A stretch of DNA of 7,698 nt, taken from contig VERM01000064.1 of NCBI GenBank assembly GCA_018882645.1, forward strand, positions 1 to 7,698, read 5' to 3'. Both the position numbers and the translations under genes were made by a program. Origin of the DNA: Ferruginibacter sp. (lineage in GTDB: Bacteria; Bacteroidota; Bacteroidia; Chitinophagales; Chitinophagaceae). A model generated the notes under the pieces. That model worked only from the letters and a program-made list of their open reading frames with translations. It searched no databases and was not told the origin of the DNA. Below, piece by piece: positions 1-6,829 of the stretch; position 1 is the first letter of the stretch; the number at the start of each line of letters is the position of its first letter.

Positions 1-1220
1 CCATAGTAGGCAATATCAACATTTCCGTTTGCAGGAAAATAAGGCAATCCAATGGTTTTAAAATCGGGGTCATATAATGAGCTTGGATTCAAGTCAAAAT
101 AAACGGGCTTCCATTTATTGATTCCTGTATCCACAAGGTCGAGATAAAGAAAGCCCGGCTCTCGATAAATGGCATCATTTACAGGATCAGGTATTTGTGA
201 AATCTGTAACTCTGCGCGATGTATGACTCTGTTGCTGTAATTGGATAAACCCGGAATACTAACATTAGCAAAAGTACCTGGAGTAGTTTGCAGGTATAAC
301 TCCTGGTCACCACTGGGTAATGCATTTCTATTTCTTTTGATATTGTTAGCCAGAGAAGATCTTCTTATGATTTCACCCTGCAATCCGGAGTTGAAGTAAA
401 AGCTGGAATAGACCGTATCAACCGGGCTGTTATTCTTTTTCTTGTAATGCAATTCAAGCCTGGTTGTGTTCTCCAGAAGATTTACATACATCAGAGAATT
501 TCCGGATTTGGCAACAACAGCGAATCCATTATTGAAAAATCTGAAGAGCGTATCGTTTCTAAAGGAACGGTTAACAGTTGTATCTCTGGAAAACAACTGG
601 TCTCTGAACTGATCGGAGAGTTTAATCCTGATTTGATTGTTTACGGAATCGTTTTTACCTATTTTGACATAATTCTTTAATGTTCTGATATCAATTGTTT
701 GGGGCTGACTTAAAGCCTCATCTAGACCAGGAGCATAGTTGATATTCCTGTAAGAAGATGTGGAATCCCATTCTCCATGCGCATCTTCTGAAACTCTGAA
801 AACCTGCAACTGAACAGGCTGTGTGCTGTCGCCCCAGAAAGATTTGTAGCTCAGGCAAAGCACAACCGAATCTGCCTGTACGATGGTATCTTTTGGCAGC
901 TTGCCAATATAATAAGGATAGAAAGGTGGTTTCAGCTGAAGATAAAGAGCAGCACTGGTCTCTCCGAGCAAGGGGTCATTCACTTTCCCTACTACATATT
1001 CTTCTGTCAGACTGAGTTTGGTAGTGTCTTTATAAGTACCTTCGAAAGCTCCTTGAGTAGAGAGCACCTCCAATGTATCCGCAAATGTATTGATATTGTC
1101 AACTTCCGGAACGAGGTCGGTTCCAATGGTGGTAGTATCAAGTTTATTGCAGCCGCACATTATGAGTGACGCAGAAAAAATGATCAAAAAAAGATTGAAG
1201 AATTTCTTTTTAAACACCAT
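1..1220 (-). CDS. DUF4270-type lipoprotein, C-terminus beyond the left edge
   Basis: The frame is open from an ATG at 1220 down to the window edge, giving 406 complete codons with no stop, so the C-terminus is missing. Residues 1-24 look like a lipoprotein signal: a Lys-rich start (KKK at 4-6), a hydrophobic core at 7-21, then M-C-G-C with Cys24 as the likely lipidated residue. The -3 position is Met rather than the usual Leu, so the lipobox is loose. Soon after comes IGTDLVPEVD (about residues 31-40), which resembles the opening of the Bacteroidota DUF4270 family; the rest is rich in beta-prone segments, Ser, Thr and Asn, as expected of an exported protein. An in-frame TAA lies three codons upstream, which fixes the start. 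It follows the GT5-like gene after 26 bases and is probably co-transcribed with it. An outer-membrane or periplasmic location is inferred; no function is known to me. The family call comes from recall of the motif and context, without a profile search. Confidence 0.8.
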   Translation of the reverse strand, partial: MVFKKKFFNLFLIIFSASLIMCGCNKLDTTTIGTDLVPEVDNINTFADTLEVLSTQGAFEGTYKDTTKLSLTEEYVVGKVNDPLLGETSAALYLQLKPPFYPYYIGKLPKDTIVQADSVVLCLSYKSFWGDSTQPVQLQVFRVSEDAHGEWDSTSSYRNINYAPGLDEALSQPQTIDIRTLKNYVKIGKNDSVNNQIRIKLSDQFRDQLFSRDTTVNRSFRNDTLFRFFNNGFAVVAKSGNSLMYVNLLENTTRLELHYKKKNNSPVDTVYSSFYFNSGLQGEIIRRSSLANNIKRNRNALPSGDQELYLQTTPGTFANVSIPGLSNYSNRVIHRAELQISQIPDPVNDAIYREPGFLYLDLVDTGINKWKPVYFDLNPSSLYDPDFKTIGLPYFPANGNVDIAYY

Positions 1221-1246
1221 TGATTTTTATGGAAATTTTTTAATGC

Positions 1247-2059
1247 CTATTTAGACAAATCTGTATAAAGTTGAAGGTATTCGGTAAGATCGCTTTCAGG
1301 ATTGTATTTGATCACTTTCTTGCCCTTCACTTTTGAAAATTCTTCCAAAAGCTTTTTATCCGTATCCTCTGATCCAAAAGTAATGGCATCCGCAAACTGA
1401 GCACCACCTCTGAACATGGCGACATTGTTTATATCTTTGTAATGACTGAGCTCTTTTGCAGTGATGTGATCATTAATAGTTGCCATCTTCAGAAAATTAC
1501 TTCCAAGTTTTTCCTTGAATGTATTATGACCAATGGTGAATACAATTTTACTGTTGCTGAAAACGGGTTCTTTTTTATAACCAACCCGAATGAACATTGG
1601 AATCAGTCCGGTCATCCATCCACTGCAATGAATAATGTCGGGAGGCCATCCGAATTTTTTTACGGTCTCGAGCGCACCTTTACAAAAAAGCACAGTTCTC
1701 AACCCATTGTCCTCGTACCACTTGTCTTTTTCATCTGTAAAAATATGCTTACGTTTGAAGAAATCGTCATTGTCCAAAAAATATACCTGTAGCCTGGCAT
1801 TCGGTAGCGAGGCCACTTTTATTACCAAAGGATAATCGTCATTGTCAATGGTTACATTTATGCCCGACAGCCTTACAACCTCATGCAACCGATGACGTCT
1901 CTCGTTGATGATACCAAAACGGGGCATGATGCAACGTACTTCAAAATTATTGTCATTGGATAAAACAGCAAGCTTGTTGATTATTTCTGCAAATTCAGTC
2001 AACTCCAAATAGGGTGACATTTCATTTGCAATAAATAATATTCTTTTTTTTGTAGACAT
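1247..2059 (-). CDS. Stand-alone glycogen/starch synthase N-terminal (GT5-like) domain protein
   Basis: This 270-residue protein resembles the N-terminal Rossmann-like half of GT5 glycogen synthases. Seen in the sequence: RILFIANEMSPY at 6-17, CIMPRFGIINERRH at 43-56, a VYFLDN segment at 92-97, and PDIIHCSGW at 140-148. Full GlgA proteins are about 480 residues, so the C-terminal ADP-glucose-binding half is absent. The KxGGL nucleotide-sugar motif expected near residue 19 reads ELTEF, and the HxHDW motif reads HCSGW, so the catalytic histidine position holds Ser146. It is therefore unlikely to be an active glycogen synthase, although automated annotation usually gives it that name. As I recall, similar short proteins next to panC occur widely in Bacteroidota, so this is probably a conserved repurposed domain and not a fresh truncation; the frame is clean. 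The start is fixed by an in-frame TAA three codons upstream. It is the first gene of a leftward pair with the DUF4270-type lipoprotein. A sugar-binding or regulatory role is possible but unproven. Confidence 0.85.
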   Translation of the reverse strand: MSTKKRILFIANEMSPYLELTEFAEIINKLAVLSNDNNFEVRCIMPRFGIINERRHRLHEVVRLSGINVTIDNDDYPLVIKVASLPNARLQVYFLDNDDFFKRKHIFTDEKDKWYEDNGLRTVLFCKGALETVKKFGWPPDIIHCSGWMTGLIPMFIRVGYKKEPVFSNSKIVFTIGHNTFKEKLGSNFLKMATINDHITAKELSHYKDINNVAMFRGGAQFADAITFGSEDTDKKLLEEFSKVKGKKVIKYNPESDLTEYLQLYTDLSK

Positions 2060-2077
2060 TTGTGCTTAGTTAGTGCG

Positions 2078-2085
2078 CAAAGATA
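2078..2085 (-). promoter_or_regulatory. Proximal Bacteroidota-type -7 element (TATCTTTG) for the leftward genes
   Basis: Read on the minus strand this is TATCTTTG, an exact match to the Bacteroidota -7 consensus TAnnTTTG. It lies about 20 bases before the ATG at 2059, which would give a very short leader. The -33 region is weak: TCTG at 2107-2110 is one mismatch from TTTG with a 21-base spacer. The call rests on the -7 match and position only. Confidence 0.5.
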
Positions 2086-2098
2086 AAACTTAGGTGTG

Positions 2099-2106
2099 CA
2101 AAGGTA
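2099..2106 (-). promoter_or_regulatory. Distal Bacteroidota-type -7 element (TACCTTTG) for the leftward genes
   Basis: The minus strand reads TACCTTTG, a second exact TAnnTTTG match 21 bases upstream of the proximal one. No TTTG-like -33 element is visible at the usual distance. It may be an alternative start site, or only one of the two may be used. Confidence 0.4.
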
Positions 2107-2136
2107 CAGATAAAAAATCGAACACATACTATCAAT

Positions 2137-2144
2137 TAATTTTC
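2137..2144 (+). promoter_or_regulatory. Weak -7-like element (TAATTTTC) ahead of panC
   Basis: TAATTTTC differs from the TAnnTTTG consensus at the last base and lies 19 bases before the panC ATG. There is no recognisable -33 TTTG. The spacer at 2060-2163 must hold the panC promoter if the rightward genes start here, and this is the best candidate I can see in it. The AT-rich composition makes a chance match likely. Confidence 0.2.
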
Positions 2145-2163
2145 AAAATACATAAAAGTAAAA

Positions 2164-3003
2164 ATGATAATAAGCAAGCGTGTAGCGGCAACCAGATCAA
2201 TTATTGATAATCAAAGAGATAGCGGATTAAAAATTGGCTATGTGCCTACAATGGGAGCATTGCATGATGGACATTTGACTCTCATTCGAAAGAGTAAGGC
2301 AGAAAACGACTATACTGTTTGTAGTATTTTTGTAAACCCGAAGCAATTCAATAATCTCCAAGACCTGAAGAAATATCCTGTCTCTGTAGAAAAAGATATT
2401 GAGTTGCTCGAAGCGGAAAAATGCGATTTGTTATTTTTGCCGAATCAGGAGGAGATTTATCCAAACAATTTCAAGAGCACTTATTATGAACTTGGCCATC
2501 TGGAAAAAATACTAGAAGGCCATTACCGTCCGGGTCATTTTCAGGGCGTTTGTCAGGTAGTTGACATCCTGCTATCCATCATCCATTGCCACAATCTGTA
2601 CCTCGGACAAAAAGACTATCAGCAGTGTATGGTTATTGACAAAATGATTGAGATGAGAGGTCATCATACCCAAACTCACATCATACCTACCGTAAGAGAA
2701 AAATCGGGACTAGCCATGAGCAGCAGAAATGAGCGATTGAATTCTTCCGAAAAATTACTGGCATCTGAGATCTATTCCGTTTTGAAATGGATTCGATACA
2801 ATCTGAAAGCAGGTTCCTTATCCGATATTAAAAAAACTGCCGAAGAAAAACTTCTTTTAAAAGGATTCAAACCGGATTATGTTACCATTACTGATACCAA
2901 ACTGAATATATTGGAAGAATGGAATGGAAATGATCAGACTGTTGCATTGATTGCAGCTTATTTGAATGAGGTGAGATTAATTGACAATATGACCTTAAAT
3001 TGA
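2164..3003 (+). CDS. panC: Pantothenate synthetase (pantoate--beta-alanine ligase)
   Basis: PanC is a cytoplasmic enzyme that joins pantoate and beta-alanine using ATP, releasing AMP and diphosphate, in the last step of pantothenate (coenzyme A precursor) synthesis. At 279 residues it matches the usual length of about 280. Visible motifs: YVPTMGALHDGH at 26-37 with the HxGH nucleotide-binding signature at 34-37; SIFVNPKQF at 54-62, for pantoate and beta-alanine contacts; GHYRPGHFQGV at 119-129; LYLGQKDYQQ at 145-154; and MSSRN at 185-189, the KMSKS-like ATP loop. All are intact, so it should be active. The segment just before the LYLG motif reads IHCHN, where many homologues have a Pro-Asp pair; this is probably tolerated. 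The ATG is the only sensible start, since an in-frame TAA lies at 2137-2139 with no intervening start codon. It is divergent from the GT5-like gene. No panD, which supplies beta-alanine in many bacteria, lies beside it. Confidence 0.97.
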   Translation: MIISKRVAATRSIIDNQRDSGLKIGYVPTMGALHDGHLTLIRKSKAENDYTVCSIFVNPKQFNNLQDLKKYPVSVEKDIELLEAEKCDLLFLPNQEEIYPNNFKSTYYELGHLEKILEGHYRPGHFQGVCQVVDILLSIIHCHNLYLGQKDYQQCMVIDKMIEMRGHHTQTHIIPTVREKSGLAMSSRNERLNSSEKLLASEIYSVLKWIRYNLKAGSLSDIKKTAEEKLLLKGFKPDYVTITDTKLNILEEWNGNDQTVALIAAYLNEVRLIDNMTLN

Positions 3004-3053
3004 CCTCAGCCAATACCTAAAAACAAAAATTACTTAGTAACTTGTAAGCCTCT

Positions 3054-4079
3054 ATGCGTAAACGCGTAATTTCCATACTTCAATATATTTTTTTTCTGGG
3101 TGGTGGATTGTTTCTAGTCTGGTGGCAATTGAGATCGATGTCCAGTCAGGAAAAGGCAGAATTTAATACTGCGTTGAGCAACGCGAATTACTGGCTTATT
3201 TTTCCTATTGCATTGATGGGTATAGCCAGTCACATCAGCCGTGCCATGAGGTGGATGTTGATGATGGAGCCAATGGGATATCAACCCAAACTGAAAAATG
3301 TTTTCTCGGTAACCATGATTGGCTATTTGGCAAACTCTGCCATACCCCGATTAGGCGAGGTTCTTAAATGTACATTTCTGGCCAGATATGAAAAAATGCA
3401 GGCCGAAAGACTGATTGGCACCATCATTATTGAAAGAACATTCGATATGCTTTGCTACATCATTTTCGTTGTCATCACTGTGCTGATTCAGATTGACCAG
3501 ATTGGATTTTATGTAAAAAACGAACTCAGTAAACTGACCCGATCCAGCGGCATGTCACCCTGGCTCAAACTTACGTTTTCGATTGTGGTGCTGATACTGA
3601 TAATTCTAATTTCAAGATGGATGTTTAAAAAATTCCCCAACAATAGTGCGGTAAAAAAAATAAAAGGTATCATAATGGGTGTAACTGAAGGATTGACTTC
3701 CATCAAAAAATTAAAAAACAAAAAAGCATTCATTCTGCACACGCTTTTCATCTGGGCAATGTATTTGCTGCAGATATATATTGGCTTTAAGGCCATGGCA
3801 GGCATACAGCATCTGAGCATTCAGGTTGCTTTTTCCGTGCTTGCATTATCTACACTTGCCATCATCATTACTCCTGGCGGAATTGGTTCATTCCCGATTT
3901 TTGTCATGCAAACACTTTTGATATACGGCATTGGTGCTTCGCTTGGAAAAGCCTTTGGTTGGCTCATGTGGGGAGTATCAACTTCTATTGTCATCATCAC
4001 GGGCTTGATTTGCCTGATTCTTCTGCCCTATATCAACAGGCAGCCGAAAAATTATCTCATAAAAAATACTGAACAGTGA
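3054..4079 (+). CDS. Lysylphosphatidylglycerol synthase TM region / UPF0104 family membrane protein
   Basis: This 341-residue inner-membrane protein has about seven or eight predicted hydrophobic segments, roughly at 6-24, 46-62, 84-98, 131-147, 171-191, 225-245, 258-273 and 300-325. Family-like motifs are SRAMRW at 62-67, MIGYLANSAIPRLGEVLKC at 88-106 with the PRxGE core, ERTFD at 127-131, and TPGGIGSFPI at 273-282. These match the flippase-like TM domain of MprF-type proteins (PF03706-like). The soluble aminoacyl-transfer domain of full MprF is absent, so lysine transfer to lipid is not expected; transport or flipping of a lipid or lipid-linked substrate is a reasonable inference with no substrate visible. 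The ATG is fixed by an in-frame TAA at 3045-3047. It starts 50 bases after panC, and its stop codon overlaps the GTG start of rfaE2, suggesting coupled translation and a possible shared envelope role. Confidence 0.88.
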   Translation: MRKRVISILQYIFFLGGGLFLVWWQLRSMSSQEKAEFNTALSNANYWLIFPIALMGIASHISRAMRWMLMMEPMGYQPKLKNVFSVTMIGYLANSAIPRLGEVLKCTFLARYEKMQAERLIGTIIIERTFDMLCYIIFVVITVLIQIDQIGFYVKNELSKLTRSSGMSPWLKLTFSIVVLILIILISRWMFKKFPNNSAVKKIKGIIMGVTEGLTSIKKLKNKKAFILHTLFIWAMYLLQIYIGFKAMAGIQHLSIQVAFSVLALSTLAIIITPGGIGSFPIFVMQTLLIYGIGASLGKAFGWLMWGVSTSIVIITGLICLILLPYINRQPKNYLIKNTEQ

Positions 4080-4561
4080 AAGCCGCAAATCTAATTCCCC
4101 AAAAAGTTTTTACCAGAGAAAATTTTATTCGTGAAGCAAACCAGTCTCGTCTGAAGTCGAAAAATATTGTTTTTACCAACGGTGTTTTTGATTTGTTGCA
4201 TCACGGACATCTGGCATCATTGACTCAAGCGGCATCACTGGGCGACATTTTGGTAGTTGGGGTCAATTCAGATGCTTCTGTAAAAAGGCTGAAAGGTCCG
4301 AACCGGCCCATACATACTGAACAACACCGAGCATTGATGCTTGCCTCATTGGCAATGGTTGACGCAGTGATTATTTTTGAAGAAGACACTCCCCTGAATC
4401 TGATAAAAGCTATCATGCCCGATGTTTTGGTGAAAGGCGGCGACTATAGGGTCGAGCAGATTGCCGGAGCAAAAGAGGTTATTGAAAACGGAGGGAAGGT
4501 AGTACTGGCTGACATGATTGAAGGCGTATCGACAACCAAAATCATTGAAAGTCTGCAATAG
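4076..4561 (+). CDS. rfaE2: D-glycero-beta-D-manno-heptose 1-phosphate adenylyltransferase (RfaE2/HldE C-domain type)
   Basis: This cytidylyltransferase-fold enzyme of 161 residues is predicted to convert heptose 1-phosphate and ATP to ADP-heptose and diphosphate in the cytoplasm, for lipopolysaccharide core or other glycans. Evidence: IVFTNGVFDLLHHGH at 31-45 with the HxGH motif at 42-45, VGVNSDASVKRLKGPNRPI at 61-79, VKGGDY at 119-124, and EGVSTTKII at 149-157. This combination is typical of RfaE2 and separates it from glycerol-3-phosphate cytidylyltransferases. The usual TNGCFD reads TNGVFD (Val37). It matches the adenylyltransferase half of the bifunctional HldE; no kinase half (RfaE1), GmhA or GmhB is in the window, so the partners must lie elsewhere. 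It starts with GTG at 4076, overlapping the previous gene's stop in a GTGA arrangement. The first in-frame ATG is codon 88, which would remove the active site, so GTG is required. The exact sugar substrate is inferred from family membership. Confidence 0.9.
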   Translation: MKAANLIPQKVFTRENFIREANQSRLKSKNIVFTNGVFDLLHHGHLASLTQAASLGDILVVGVNSDASVKRLKGPNRPIHTEQHRALMLASLAMVDAVIIFEEDTPLNLIKAIMPDVLVKGGDYRVEQIAGAKEVIENGGKVVLADMIEGVSTTKIIESLQ

Positions 4562-4630
4562 CCTTTTTGCGTTGATAAAAATTTAATATTGCCGTAACCC
4601 ATAAATCAGCCCTGATAAACTAACTTCACA

Positions 4631-6745
4631 GTGCGAAAAACGCGCATTGCTTTGCATAGAAGAAAATCAATCATAAGAGACATCAGCTGGCTTGCTTTCA
4701 ACAGCAGAGTATTACAGGAAGCAGCAGACGAAACAGTTCCTTTGAAGGAGCGCATTCGTTTTCTAGGGATTTTCTCCAACAACCTCGATGAGTTTTACAG
4801 GGTGCGCGTAGCCACTTTGAAAAGAATGATTGAGCTAGGCAACAAATCAAGAATGCACCTGGAAGTCCACCCCGAAAAAATTCTCGAAGACATACAGGAC
4901 AAAACCATTGAGCTTCAGATAGAATTTGACAACATCTGGAATGACATTCAAAGAGAACTGAAAAGAAAAAATATTTTTTTAGCCAATGAAAAAAAGCTGA
5001 ATAGCCTCCAGCAAAAGTTTGTGTTAGAATATTTCAACGAGGAAGTGCGAAGCTACATCGTACCGCTCATGATTGAGAGCATTCATAATTTTCCAGTACT
5101 GAATGACAAGTCACTATATCTGGCTTGTACCCTTGCAAAAAAAGACGATAGCGTGCCGAAAAAGTTTGCATTGGTATCTGTTCCCTCAAGAAGACTGCCC
5201 AGATTCATTCTTTTACCTTCCAAAGAAGGAATACAACAGATTATCCTGCTGGAAGACATCATCCGTTTTTGCCTTCCGAATATTTTTTCTTTTTTTGGTT
5301 ACGACCGATTTTCAGCACATACGATTAAGGTTACCCGTGATGCAGAAATAGATATCGACAATGACATCTCCACATCACTGATTCAGAAAATTGAAAAAGG
5401 GTTGAAAAACAGAAAAAAGGGGAAGCCTGTGCGGTTGGTTTATGATAGAGAGATCCACGTTCCGCTTTTAAAATACCTCATCAAGCGACTTGGATTATCG
5501 AAAAAAGACAATTTGATTCCCGGAGGAAGAATACATAATTTCAAGGACTTTATGAATTTCCCTTCCGCTGTCTTTAAGCAGACATCCGGCAGAAGGAAAC
5601 CATTTACCCATCCTCAGCTGGCCAATGCCAAAAATCTTTACGAGATTATTTCAAAACAGGATTTGCTTCTCCATTTCCCCTACCATTCATTCAACAGTCT
5701 GATTGATCTTTTACGTGAAGCCGCGATTGATCCAGATGTAAAAAGCATAAAGATAACCTGTTACAGACTGGCATCCAGGTCTAAAGTAGTCAATGCCTTA
5801 ATCAATGCAGTGAGAAATGGAAAGCACGTAACAGTGGTATTGGAATTAAGAGCAAGATTTGATGAAGAAGCCAATCTGGAATGGAAAACCACACTAGAAG
5901 AAGCTGGTGTAAAGGTGTTGATTGGAGTACCCAAGATGAAAGTGCATGCGAAGATTTGCCTGATTAAAAAAGTCATTAAAAATAAAATCGTATCATATGG
6001 TTTTATCAGTACCGGCAACCTGAATGAAAAGACGGCGATGGCATACAGTGATCATTGCTTGCTTACTTCCAACCCCGGCCTGATGGCTGATGTCGAAAAA
6101 ATATTCAACTACCTTGAAAGCCCGCGCACACGAGAGTCCTATTTAAAAACCTGCAGACATCTTCTCGTAAGTCCTGTTGGCATGCGTAAACATCTTATGG
6201 CTCTCATCAACAAAGAAATCGGAAATGCAAAAAATAAAAAAAGAGCTTCTATCACACTAAAGCTAAACTCACTCAGCGACCAGACACTCATTGACAAGCT
6301 ATATGAAGCTGCGAGAGCCGGCGTGGAGATAAAAATGATTGTCAGAGGGATTTGTTGTATGCTTACAGAAAATAAAAAATTTAAAATTCCTGTTCATGCG
6401 GTCAGTATCATCGATGAATATCTGGAACATGCCCGGGTTATGATCTTTCATAACAATGGAGAAGAAAAAGTGTACATATCTTCAGCCGACTGGATGGTTC
6501 GGAACATTGACCATCGCATAGAGGCCGCATGCCCCATAATAAGTCCAAAAATAAAAAATGAGATCAAGGATATTCTGGATATTCAACTGCATGACAATAT
6601 CAAAGGACGAATCCTTAATAATGATCAGAGCAATATTTATAAAAACCCCCGAAATACTAAAAAAGTCCGCTCACAACTGGAAACCTACAACTACCTCTAC
6701 AGAAGAAGAACGATGTCTAGAGAAGACAAAACAGGTTCAACTTAG
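4631..6745 (+). CDS. ppk1: Polyphosphate kinase 1
   Basis: PPK1 reversibly transfers the ATP gamma-phosphate onto inorganic polyphosphate through a phosphohistidine intermediate. At 704 residues it is close to the E. coli enzyme (688). The N-terminal domain opens with RDISWLAFNSRVLQEA (about 16-31) and LGIFSNNLDEFYRVRV; the middle and two phospholipase-D-like C domains follow. Catalytic features are intact: Arg379 in CYRLAS and Arg409 in ELRARFDEEAN, matching E. coli Arg375 and Arg405, and His439 in KVHAKICL, matching the phosphorylated His435. The constant offset of four supports the alignment. A second conserved histidine, His600 in YLEHAR, probably corresponds to E. coli His592, and YISSADWM follows. 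The start is GTG: an in-frame TAA lies at 4616-4618, and no ATG occurs before residue 66 or so, inside the N-domain. It follows rfaE2 by 69 bases and precedes the Ppx-type gene by 84. The last 30 or so residues are basic and probably variable. Confidence 0.97.
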   Translation: MRKTRIALHRRKSIIRDISWLAFNSRVLQEAADETVPLKERIRFLGIFSNNLDEFYRVRVATLKRMIELGNKSRMHLEVHPEKILEDIQDKTIELQIEFDNIWNDIQRELKRKNIFLANEKKLNSLQQKFVLEYFNEEVRSYIVPLMIESIHNFPVLNDKSLYLACTLAKKDDSVPKKFALVSVPSRRLPRFILLPSKEGIQQIILLEDIIRFCLPNIFSFFGYDRFSAHTIKVTRDAEIDIDNDISTSLIQKIEKGLKNRKKGKPVRLVYDREIHVPLLKYLIKRLGLSKKDNLIPGGRIHNFKDFMNFPSAVFKQTSGRRKPFTHPQLANAKNLYEIISKQDLLLHFPYHSFNSLIDLLREAAIDPDVKSIKITCYRLASRSKVVNALINAVRNGKHVTVVLELRARFDEEANLEWKTTLEEAGVKVLIGVPKMKVHAKICLIKKVIKNKIVSYGFISTGNLNEKTAMAYSDHCLLTSNPGLMADVEKIFNYLESPRTRESYLKTCRHLLVSPVGMRKHLMALINKEIGNAKNKKRASITLKLNSLSDQTLIDKLYEAARAGVEIKMIVRGICCMLTENKKFKIPVHAVSIIDEYLEHARVMIFHNNGEEKVYISSADWMVRNIDHRIEAACPIISPKIKNEIKDILDIQLHDNIKGRILNNDQSNIYKNPRNTKKVRSQLETYNYLYRRRTMSREDKTGST

Positions 6746-6777
6746 TCACATTCGTGGAAATTTAATGAAATAGTTTT

Positions 6778-6794
6778 TATCGTTTTACACGATA
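6778..6794. repeat. Short inverted repeat between ppk1 and the ppx-type gene
   Basis: TATCGT and ACGATA form a 6-bp stem around a 5-base loop (TTTAC). It lies 32 bases after the ppk1 stop and 35 bases before the ppx-type start. The stem is short and AT-rich, and a U-rich but interrupted stretch (TTTGATAACTTTTAATT) follows. It could be a weak attenuator, an operator-like site or a chance palindrome; I would not call it a terminator. Confidence 0.25.
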
Positions 6795-6829
6795 TTTGAT
6801 AACTTTTAATTCAAACAAAACAATTTTAT

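Noticed and set aside
447..1015. Rightward open frames of 77 and 64 codons at 447-680 and 821-1015
   Set aside because: They lie antisense to the continuous DUF4270-type reading frame, match no family I recognise and have no start context of their own.
1247..2059. The GT5-like gene as a recently truncated pseudogene
   Set aside because: The frame is clean with a proper stop, no C-terminal GT5 remnant follows before the next gene, and conserved segments remain intact.
3030..3040. Palindrome TTACTTAGTAA between panC and the membrane protein gene
   Set aside because: A 5-bp AT-rich arm with one central base is easily explained by chance, and no operator family or second copy is visible.
3088..3095. 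T8 tract near the start of the membrane protein gene as a phase-variation switch
   Set aside because: It is short and encodes an ordinary Ile-Phe-Phe membrane segment. Similar A or T runs, such as A8 near 3652, are common in this AT-rich sequence.
4566..4591. Possible ppk1 promoter: TTTG at 4566-4569 and TAATATTG at 4584-4591
   Set aside because: The -7 element has one mismatch and the 14-base spacing is too short for the Bacteroidota promoter pattern, so it was not listed as a feature.
3509..6018. Leftward open frames at 3509-3820, 4225-4416, 4346-4558 and 5761-6018, plus rightward ones at 5103-5351 and 6558-6773
   Set aside because: They are shadows of the membrane protein, rfaE2 and ppk1 genes in other frames, with no recognisable domains; the real genes carry intact family motifs.
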